From Nematostella vectensis (Eukaryota > Cnidaria > Anthozoa > Actiniaria > Edwardsiidae), in contig NC_064035.1 in the NCBI RefSeq assembly GCF_932526225.1, positions 3,843,501 to 3,907,500 on the forward strand: 64,000 nucleotides of DNA, in the 5' to 3' direction. The position numbers were made by a program, and so were the translations under genes. Each line of letters starts with the position of its first letter. Position 1 is the stretch's first letter. Shown piece after piece: positions 1-11,619 of the stretch. Under the pieces are notes generated by a model. It ran no database searches. It saw only the letters and a list, made by a program, of their open reading frames with translations, and had not been told where the DNA came from.

Positions 1-3000
1 AGTTGAGCAAGTGACAGAGAGCGTCCTCACAACCCAACCCAAACACACCCAGGGACATGTGCTTGATGGCGGAGCATGCCGTTTGTCGGTGAACCAGATC
101 TCTGCAAAAACATCCCAAATTAAAACAGATTAGAACACAAAATATGAAAGGGGAGCTAGACGGGAAATGAGGTACAGGGAAAATAAATACGGGGGACAGT
201 AGTTAAACATACTATCAGGGAGACGTTAAACAAGACGATGGAGGGGAGTGGAGTTAAATTAGACTGACCGATCCATAAGAGCATCCTCCAGGAGGGGCGT
301 GACAGCGTAAATATAATCCTTGCCCATCTCGCCGATATACTCAAACAGGAACGACAACGACTTGAGCACGCCGTTCTGAACGTTCAACTCTGGCACGCGA
401 TACTCGTTCATTAGTGCGGGCAGAACGGTAAAGGGTGAGCAAGTCTCTGCCACGATAGCAATAGCTACAGTGGTACAGACACGGTTCTGGCGCTCCTGCA
501 CTTTTAGATTATTTAGCAGAGTTGCCAGGACATCTTGTGGTCTGAGGAAAAAATCCAAACAAACTCAATTGAAGAAAGAATTGGGGGAAGTGGGTGTAGG
601 AGTAAATACACCTAGGTTTTAAAAGCCGCATTGTCACTAGTTTACTTCCGGTCGATTTTTAACGGAAAACGCGGAAAATATTTCAAAATATTGAAAGCAT
701 TGTGTTAATTGGAGGTTTCTTTGAGGATGTGATAGATAATTTAGAGCAGATGGCCTGTTTAATATCTCGGATTATAATATATTCTTTTGTCTTTTAACAG
801 TTGAGGTTTCCGTTGGACCTCCGGAATTAAACTGGTGGCAATGCGGCTTTAAGTGATCATGAATTTGACAGTCACAAGATTTAGAGAAACACTCACCCAA
901 TGGCCTTAGCGATGTAGCCAAAAGTGTTGACAGTGGCTCTGCGGATAGCTTTCTTGTGTGCCTTGAGCAATTCAAGCAGCTCAAAGCAAATGCGCATCCA
1001 CTCACGAGCACCAACATGTTCAGCCCCACGATCAGCTATCCTACCCACCAAGTCGATGCAGTTTTCCTGGACTTTCTCGTGTCTGAAAATAAGTAGATCA
1101 TAGGAAGATTACACAGTATTTTCAGCCAGATATTCAGCATATATATATTTCAACCCTTTCACTCCTGGGTACTTTTGAGCAACATTGTAAGAAAAACAGA
1201 CTGAAAAATGAAACCTCCCCCCCTATTTCAAGTCCAACACTACCAGTTAAGCTGAGCTACCGCTGACCCAAGACGGAATGCCTTGAAGATTCCAACAATG
1301 CACTGCGGTGCCTTTTCTTTCTAGCGACGGCACGGCTACAGCCTGTTGCTTACAACAGTTTTGCTTGTAATTTGCTTAAAAATTACAGCTTTTTCACATC
1401 TGGAGAGTGCCTTAGGACATCATGAAGTTTTTTTGGCATAATTAATGCTGTGCTTATGGATGTTTGCACGCTGAGGTTGATTCAATGGGATAATTCCTTG
1501 TCTGGGCTTCACCATGTGAGAAAGGAATTTTCTGGTGAATGGCCTCATACTCTCCAATGTGGGCCATCTTTGCTACCCAACCTTATTAAAAAATTGTTTT
1601 CAGGCTAATTCTGGGTTCCTTGGACCTGGAAATGTTTTGTTTGGCTTCGGGGCAAAGAGACTTATAAAAAAACTGTTATGATTCTGGGGGAGGAGATTGC
1701 CCGCCTGTCTGTCAAGGTGTTTCCAAGACTCCCATGATGCAGTGCAGGCATGCAAAATAGGCTAAACATGGTGACTCGCTTCTAATGGAGGTTCTAGCAT
1801 TGATTATTGTGACTGATTGCTGTAAAATGGGACCTGACGGAGCGCAATAAAGGTATCTATTTGTGACTTGATCTGTGTTTGCCTGTCTCTTTTTGTAGTT
1901 CGGAATTTTGTGACTTTTTTGGTAAGAAATGTTTCTAAGTTTAAGCATTTGTTTACGAATTGGTCAGAAATCAAGGTTGATATTTTGACAAAAGAGTCAA
2001 TTCTATTACATTGCTTAGATGCGCTTTTGAAGGTCGTCTATGCCTTGGATGAATCTATGAGTATCCGGGTCTGGTGATGTTTAATTTGCATTTTTGACGT
2101 TTTGGAGTTGGGCCTATATTTTACAGGCGTCTCAGGGCGTTATGGCAATGAAAGACTAAATAAATATTTTTACAATGTGATTATAAGTCACATCCAGATT
2201 TTGAAAGGCAATTGCGAAAGAGGTGCATCATCCACACCGGAAATATGTTAGTCTTCTCAAAATAAAACTGTGTGTACCTGTTCTTCAAGATGGGTGTTAG
2301 TCTTGGCAGAAGGTCCTTGATGGGAGGGGTCATCTTGTTCATACCAATCACATTTACCACAGCCTGGAAGCGGAGAAAATATGTCCAGAAAACTGGCAAA
2401 CGCATGACACGAGAACATAACTTTCTACCATTTACTAATCTACTATGTACCAGGGATTATTGGTCGATTTGCAGGTTTTTGCGTGAGGAAAATTTGTGTT
2501 TAATTTGTCAAGTTGCTGGTTCAATTAGCATCTACTAAAAACACAAGCTTAAGCAGCTCACTAGGGAGCAGCCCCGAATAAGTGACCCCCTCTAAGGCAT
2601 AGAATATGACACAAGACAACCCATCTAATTAAGCTTCCCCTCCTTTTCCTCCAAAATAGAAATGTCCTTATGTTGGACCCCCCTCTAAGGCATAAAATAT
2701 GACACAAGACAACCCATCTAATTAAGCTTCCCCTCCTTTTCCCCCAAAATGGAAATGTCCTTATGTTGGACCCCCCTCTAAGGCATAGAATATGACACAA
2801 GACAACCCATCTAATCAAGCTTCCCCTCCTTTTCCCCCAAAATGGAAATGTCCTTATGTTGGACCCCCCTCTAAGGCATAAAATATGACACAAGACAACC
2901 CATCTAATTAAGCTTCCCCTCCTTTTCCCCCAAAATGGAAATGTCCTTATGTTGGACCCCCCTCTAAGGCATAGAATATGACACAAGACAACCCATCTAA

Positions 3001-6000
3001 TTAAGCTTCCCCTCCTTTTCCTCCAAAATGGAAATGTCCTTACGTGTGACTAGAAGAGTTCATTGGATCAGCTCAACTCTGAGCAAATAGCTGTCATTCA
3101 TAAAACTCATCAACATAATGATTGTTATCACCATTTTTTACTTGATTACATTGGATCCAAATGATGACATTACAAACTTATAAAGCACATACAAAGCATC
3201 ATAAATCTGAATTTAAAAAGGCCCAAGCTTCAAATAAGCACTCAATAAAAGAGAAATGAAAGAGGTATTATGTGTACCTTGAGTGCACCAAGAATGCTTC
3301 CCAGAACTTCAGGGTACTCTTCACCAAGGTACTCGTACAACACCACACCAAGGTGACCTAGCAGCTTTTCCTAAAAAAACACAATTTGTGAAGTTGTGAG
3401 GGGCTATGGAAACACCCATTTCCATTCTAATAGTTCATTGCTGTGTCGTGTATTATCAATATTTTAAACACAATAAAGGCCTAAGATGATTCACATAACA
3501 AGACAACTGAGTTCCAAAAATGCCAAATTTGAGGCTCTAAAATTCCAGATGACTACACAGGAATCAACATTTCTTTTTTATGTGAAGAAAAAACTATAAT
3601 CAGGGCTTCCGGAATTACGCGAAAAAAAAATAAAAATTACGCGGGATTCTTTGCTAAATTACGCGGAAAATTATGTGGAAAATCAATCATTACGCGCTAA
3701 ATTACGCGGGATTTTGCAATACATTTTCTTTAAAAATCAAAATTTTGCGGGTTTCTTTACTGTATTACGCACTAAATTACACGGAATATCAACTGTTATG
3801 CCCAAAATACATTTTGTACCGAAGGAAAGCATGAAATAACTTGAAAAGGTTATTTTTTTGGGTGAAAATATCTTAGGCAAGTTTTCATTGGCTATTAGCC
3901 ACCAGCCAATTAAAAAAGGTATTTTATTATTAGTCCTAGGCCTTCGCGGTTTAGCAAAGAACGCCTAGTCATTTTATTTGTTCTTGAAATTCAGTTCGAA
4001 ATATCGCACTCTTACGAAGAATATCTCTTTTTTTTTTACGAGAAATAGAGGTAAGAACCCTAAAAGAACACATCAGCTGTGCAATTAACTGTTTTGTCTT
4101 TCAAAATTTAGCCCAATTATGGGGGATTACACGGAAATCTGCAATGATATAATGCATCATGGACAATGATATAATGCATCATGGGCAATGATATAATGCA
4201 TCATGGGCAATGATATAATGCATCATGGGCAATGATATAATGCATCATGGGCAATGATATAATGCATCATGGGTAATGATATAATGCATCATGGGCAATG
4301 ATATAATGCATCATGGGCAATGATATAATGCATCATGTGTAATGATATAATGCATCATGGGCAATCATATAATGCATCATGGGCAATGATATAATGCATC
4401 ATGGGCAATGCTATAATGCATCATGGGTAATGATATAATGCATCATGGGCAATGATATAATGCATCATGGGCAATGATATAATGCATCATGGGCAATGAT
4501 ATAATGCATCATGGGCTGGGCAAATAAGGGGTTACCTCTCCACATGTCATCATGACTTGTGCAATTCGGGAGATCAAGTCAGCAGCCTGCTGTCGGACCT
4601 TGGCAGACTTGTTATTAAGTCTCCAGAGGATGGTACCACAGATCTGAGGTAGGTATGGTTTGACCCGCTTGCTGAGAGCGTTCACTACCGTGCCAAAACC
4701 ATTCAACATGACGATGTCCTGAAACAGTCAATTTTGATTAATTCCGGTTTTGTAAGATTTTTCAGGGTTGAAAAAACAAGGAAATATGCACTTCCCTCAG
4801 GGCTGATAACTCTAATCTTGGGCATGGCCATAACCAGTTGTATGCATGAATGCCATGATGGAGCACAAAACACACAAAAAAGGAAGAATGGAGAATAATT
4901 TTAAAAAGGATGCAACATAAATAATGTTAGTGCGTTGTAAGCTAAAAGATGTTGTAGGGTTTATAGTCATTGAACCAAATGACAGGGCACTTTAAATGCA
5001 ACCAGATGACCAAATGACAGGGAACTTTAAATGCAACCAGATGACCAAATAACAGGGCACTTTAAATGCAACCAGATAACCAAATGACAGCGCACTTTAA
5101 ATGCAACCAGATGACCAAATGACAGGGCACTTTAAATGCAACCAGATAACCAAATGACAGCGCACTTTAAATGCAACCAGATAACCAAATGACAGGGCAC
5201 TTTAAATGCAACCAGATAACCAAATGACAGCGCACTTTAAATGCAACCAGATGACCAAATGACAGGGCACTTTAAATGCAACCAGATGACCAAATGACAG
5301 GGCACTTTAAATGCAACCAGATAACCAAATGACAGCGCACTTTAAATGCAACCAGATGACCAAATGACAGGGAACTTTAAATGCAACCAGAAAGCACATG
5401 GGTCTCTTGTGCATACAAATATACAAAACAGAACACACACTCACTAACATCCTCTTGTATCTTGTATCTTTACACACCACCAATCATCTCAGTTTTGCCT
5501 TACCTCTTGTGTCTGTTCTTGGAAGGCATACAGAATGCCATCAATGAGCTGTTCCTCAAGCCTAGAGTCAATATCTGCCGAACCCAATTGCCCCATGATC
5601 TGTACAAGAACACAGCAAATGTGCATGTTAATAGGAGCAAACATCATTGTTTTGACAAACAACATTATGTTTGATAAAAACCATTATGAGCCTGAGAAAG
5701 TTAAAAATCTTATTTCACAAAAAAAAAATTTAATCCCAACCTGAGTGATACTGTAGTACATGTATCACACCTTTCAGGATCTCATAATCTCAGGATTTCA
5801 TATGAATCAGGATGTACATAAATGCATTCAAACACAAAGTTTTGTACTTTGCTACCCAACTCAATGTACATTATGTTTCTAAGATAAATGGTTAAAGTCC
5901 ATATAACCTTTCAGAGTTGATAGATTAGGTCAATTCTATTCACGCAAATAACTCAAATCTGTAATACTGAGGTATTTTGGTCAACCTTCGGAGAAAAGGC

Positions 6001-9000
6001 TGTAAACTAAAAGGCCCGGGTCCAGTCATTACATGAGAAAACATATGCGTGGGCTAAACCGGTTCCCGTCTTCATGTCTTCTTAGTTATTGCTAAAGATC
6101 GTCGTGTGGTTACTGTACAAGTTTAACCATCATCTTTATATCTCAACCTGGTAGTCTCAAATGATTATTTAACTTTGGAAAACTGCTGTTTTTGAAACCT
6201 ACAAAAAAACGATATTTTCTTTTTCGCATATAATTCTCTGCTTTAAATTATTCTTCGTTTCATTGTGGGTAACATTGCAATAGAAAACACTTCACCAATA
6301 TTTTGTGGTATTGCCATCTCCATTTGAACTGATTTAAGGAAAATATTTTGTTTTAGATTTTCCCGCCAAAACTTTATAATTATTCACTCGTTTCAATCTC
6401 CTTTTGCGCAATCAGGAAAATTTTCAAAGCTCTTTAACCCTTTGACTCCTGGCTTTTTTAGAGCTGAATTTACAAAAAACAGACTGAAAACAGATACCTC
6501 CCCCCTATTCTGAGTTTTATACAGCCTGTCAAAGTCAAACACAGCTGCACCTAGTCAGCGGTATCCAAGCTTTCCAACAGTGCTTTGCGGTCCCCACTTT
6601 TAATCCCTCGTCGTTGTGCTGAAGCCAGCACAAGTTGATGGTTGCTTGTATTTTTCATCAAAAATACAGCTATGAGCATATTAGGAGAGTGTCTCAGGAC
6701 ATCATGAAGTCTTTTGGGGCATAATTGAGTGCTTTGCTTATGGATATTTGCAAGCAAAGGTGGATTCATGATGATTTTTTCTTGTTTGGCTTTGCCCGGA
6801 TGAGAAAATAATTTTCTAATGAATCATCACAGCTCTCCTAAATGCTGTCTTTTCTGAAACCAAATTGATTCCAAAATTGTTTACACTGCTATTCTGGGTC
6901 TGTATGACCTGGAATTGATTTGTTTGGCTTCGGGGTGAAAAGACTTATAAAAAACCATCTGACTTTGGGGAGAGGAGTGTTGACTGGCCCTCCCCTCGTG
7001 AATTTTCCCCTGGATCTTCCAGAATGCTTTGCAATACGTAAAGATATTTTCGTGGTTGTACAATCCTTCAAGGAATGGACATTGTGTTTTGAGGCCAAGG
7101 AAATGTACCTGGAGGATCAGAATAAAGGTATATATTTGTGTCTTGAGCTGTGTTTGCTGATCTCTCTCCCTTGTGTGGTATTTTGAGCGTTTTATTGAGA
7201 GGGGTGATTCTGCTTTTCTCTCCTTGTTCGATTTGAGATTTGTCAAAGAACCTGTGCTATTATTTGGCTTAAGAGTAGATGCCAACACCTTGGTTGGATG
7301 CATATCTGCAAGACCATTTATCCCTTAGACTGATGCCTGAGTATCTTCATCTTGTTGTGTTTATTTTGAATTAATGAATTTTTGGGGTTGTGGGTACTTC
7401 CCAAAGCCGGTACAGGCCGGTTGAGGGGTCAATGTGTTAAAAAATTCAAATTCAACTCCCTTTTCAGAATTTGAAAGTTCATCTTTGTTTTCTTTTGGCT
7501 AGATTGATATAAGTGAAAAAACTTTAAGATATGGCTTTAAGATGTCATAGTCACAATTTTGCTTCACCTTTTCGATTGTCTCCATCACCATTTTTCGGTA
7601 TTGTTCATTCTCATCTTTTAAGTCATCTACCACACGGTTGATTATCTCAGATGCTCCGACCTTGTTAGCCAACTCCACTGTCGTGTCAACAAGCTGTTAA
7701 TAAAAGAAACAAGGATAATGTCAATGGGATAGGAAGCCAATAACTCACATCAAATGCTGCCCGAAACAGGAGCAAAACAACAAGCACCCCCAGCAAAAAG
7801 ATAATTTACTGATGACCGAACACAGGGCTTTTAAAACAAAAAAGCTACTCTTTTATAACTATCAAACAACAAATACAATTTCCTAATTACTATAAAAGTA
7901 AGGTGACACGTTTACCTGTCTGTAATTTCGTCTATCAAGGGCCATCCTGTGCTGCCAAAAATGCTTGAAAAAGTCAGGGAGAATGTCTTCCTTGATGTAC
8001 TGTGCTTCCACACCATCCGTTGCGCAACACTGTTTCACAACCTGCAGCGTGAGCAAAAATAGCCCACATTGAGATAAATAAGCACAAGCAAAAAGTTGTG
8101 CATGCATAAAAGGTTTTGCACTATACCTTTTTTAGCTATAACATGCTACATTGATTGATTTACCATTAGAGAGGGTTTCTGTTATAATTTATTATTTATA
8201 TATAAAGTAGAACCCTTACCTTAAGCACAATTTTCTTCATTTCTTCATCTGGACTCTGGAACTCTCGGATCAAAATGATCATGACTTCTCGAGTATAGTA
8301 GTTGGCATACTCTGCGTCCATCAATGGGATCAAATAGCCAATAGCCTTCAAGAAGGCAGCCAAACCCTAAACAAGAAATAAATGACATGGCAGAGTCAAT
8401 GAAGGTGAGCAATTATAAATAAATTATGTCCCATGATAATTCATTGGCATATAAGAACAAACACTAGGCTTTATAGATTGGAATTCTTTCAACTTGAACC
8501 CTAAGACCAGAATTAGTTTGAATTATTTAGGTTATCAGAAGTAGAAGTTACTAAGAATATTGCATAAGTATCAATGGAACTCAAAGCTTTTTTGAGAAAG
8601 CAGGGGGTTTGGTTTTTATTTGCAGAATTGAGTACAAGTTAGAGCTTGAAGTTAAAAATTCCACTTCAGTTATAAGTACTGTACATGTGACGTCTGTAGA
8701 CTCATTATAAATGTTCATGCAGGAAGTTTCTGTTGCAAGACATTCTTGGACGATTGTTATGCTTGTGCTGCCTAGTCTTAATTACGTTTGTTACTTATGC
8801 TAAAAAATTGGAATTAAACTATTCTGAAAAATCTGAACAAGAACCACAATGAACATATCAACAGAACTTGGATGTAATTCCACTGAAGCTTGATATGGTT
8901 TAAGCATACTATACCTTTCCTCTGTGCTGTCTAATTCCTTTCCACAGGGGTTTGAGCACACTGTCAAAGGACTCGATACCGTAGGGCGTGGCAGCTTCTG

Positions 9001-11619
9001 CCAACGCTGCCAAAGCCAAGGCAGTGATAGTACGGACCTTTTGCTGTTCATCAACTAGACCTGTGAGTATACAAAACACCTTTCATCAACTAGACCTGTG
9101 AGTATACAAAACACCTTTCATCAACTAGACCTGTGAGTATACAAAACACCTTTCAGAATGAACACAATTCAACAAAAATAAAAAGCATTATACCAAGGGG
9201 ATTACACTTGAATAGAAACTAGAGTAAACATGGATTCATTTTGATGTTAAATATTGTATACTAATTGCGGCATGTCTGCTGCCTCATGATTCAGATAGTG
9301 GTTTTATTTTATCTTTCTATTTTATCTTTTAACTCTTGAATGTCACTAGATTGTTGGATCTATCATCTATGTATCATCAACTATTTGTGGTTTTCCTGTG
9401 ATTTTGTAATTTACTAATTATGAATAAGCAAGTATAAAACTCTAGTAGTCTTTGTGTGATTATAAAACTCAGTTATCCAAAATAACCAATACATTGTTTA
9501 TTTTATTCTGTATTAACTAACAAATTGTAATAATTCATATAATTATTCACTTTTGTTTTAAAGGAAATTATTATTCACTTTTGTTTTAAAGGTTTGATAG
9601 TGAGGCACAAAATGATGTGTTTTCTGAAGTTTTGTTTTGTTTAATTACAATCTCAAGGAAAAAAGTTGTGCTTTAGACATTTCCCTGAAATTCAATTCTC
9701 TTAGACATAATTTTGCCCAAAAATTGTGAAATCAAATTCTCTCAATGTAAACAACAACAACAACAACAACAAAAGAGTGGTTGATTCTTTAACATTCTTT
9801 AACAAATTTGCTTGCTTGCAAATATGCTCCTTGTTATGTCTTACCATGTTCAATGATCTCCACAAGATTTCTCAAGTGAGGGAGGATAGCACAGCCCATC
9901 AGGATGGCAATCTGCTGCACGATCTTGATGCCAGTATGTCTGGCCTGCCATGACTTTTTGCTGCGGCACACAGCTTTCAGGAAAGGCAACAGTGAGGGAA
10001 TTCCAAGAGCTGAGGCAACAACTGCAAAGGCCCTGTGTAGAAAAATAATTGACAATAAGAGATTTACCTGGCGAAAGGGGGTAGGTTGGTTTATGGATTG
10101 TTAAATATGGTAAAAAAAATGGGCCCAAGAGTAGAGGTTTTTATGCTAAATGTACCATAAATAACTTTCATTTTTATGCTGATTCCAACAATAACAAATG
10201 ACAGATATGTATTACTGAAACAATTGCATCCATTAGCAACTCCAAGGATCACTACTCATTCCCCAGTATGTAAAAAACAAAGTCTACCCCACTGTTTCTA
10301 TCAGACTTGGGTATTTTGGAATTGAACTGGTGTTGTGTACAAACCTTGCAGTTGTGTTACGGACATATTCATCAATGTTGTCAATGTCAGGTCTCATTGT
10401 AGAAATCATGGTAGCAAGTCCTGCTGCCTTCGCAAGATTGGAGATGATTTCACGACCTTCAACACGGGCGTAGTAGTCTTCATCAATGAGCAAAGGCTCA
10501 ATGACCACAAGAATCTACAATGTAAAAAAAAAAACAATTAAAGTTTGACCTACTATGACAAAATATGCGGCTACCAAGAGCAATATGAATGAGTAGTCAA
10601 ATTCAATACCTTGTGGACAAATGGACGAACTAGATCGTCAAGTTTGTAAAGAATGCGATCAATGACTTTCACCAGCAAATGACGTTCCTGAAGTCAAAAA
10701 CAATATAGTAAAACAATTTTTAGTAAAGTACATCTCATTTATTTGTGGCAGGAAACAAAATGTGAAACACATTGGGTGGCTGACGAGGGCTCAATGAGTC
10801 TCACCTGGTCTTCCAGGGTGGGGGACATGAGAAGCGGCAGGATCTGATTGAACAGAGGTCCTGCACCAAACTCACGGGCTTTATCAGTGATCTGACGAAG
10901 GGCTGCCTTCCGCATGGGCGGGGTGCCATTTTTAATCTTCAGCAGGAGTTTCATTATCTTTCTTTCTTTGAGCTCTTCAGGCCCCAGAGTTTCCTCATCA
11001 ACATCAACCTAAAATAGTTCATGTTTCAGTAATACATTCATCCTGTTAGGTTACTGTATAAGCAGAAGACATACTATCTACCTTTTAAACAACATATCTT
11101 GCAAATCAATTGTTCCTAATCCTAAACAGTGTATATGTGAACAATGCTTAACTTTTTGTTAAGCATTAAGGGTTTTATGTGATCATTTTCAACAGCTCAT
11201 CCATGCTTGTGGGCAAAAAGTAAAACAATTGCTAAAGTTGTACTCTGGTGAGTGCGTTGCAGCTGTGTAATATAAAATAAAAATATAACCAACGCAATGC
11301 TGAAGTTCTGGCACTCACCAACAATTTGTCAAAGTATTGCACATCATCTGGTTTCAAGTATGGTAGATTACCCGGTGGCTGGTCTTCCACTAGCTTTGCA
11401 GACCTGTCTTCTTGCTGAAACACAACACCAAACACTCTTAGAAAGTGGTATCTTGGTAGTTATGGCATTTATCACCTTAGACCTAAAAAAGATCATATCA
11501 CACATCAAACAACATCCAACCTGCATGTAGAATCCTTGTCCACCCATTGGTGTGGGTGTGGCAGTGAGCTTGCGACCAGGTGTCCTAATAGGCTGGTAGC
11601 CAGGAGGGGGGTCAAGAAT
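1..11619 (-). CDS. SF3B1: SF3B1 exons 13-29: HEAT-repeat domain (partial at 3' end)
   Basis: Exons: 11521-11619, 11319-11414, 10805-11008, 10610-10687, 10345-10514, 9845-10032, 8915-9060, 8220-8366, 7916-8041, 7568-7693, 5504-5599, 4536-4718, 3278-3370, 2278-2363, 897-1082, 269-541, and 1-101 (open at the window edge). They encode the HEAT superhelix that contacts the branch-site duplex, SF3B3 and PHF5A. Landmarks in order: [131 protein letters not shown] and [19 protein letters not shown]. Exon 29 reads [20 protein letters not shown] and continues to the edge. No internal stop or frameshift was seen. Confidence 0.95.

Noticed and set aside
2561-2986. 141-residue minus-strand ORF with repeated segments
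   Set aside because: It is the translation of the 93-base intronic repeat; no domain and no splice support.
6881-7303. 140-residue minus-strand ORF
   Set aside because: Lies inside the piggyBac-like element, is not kept in its sister copy, and resembles no transposase.
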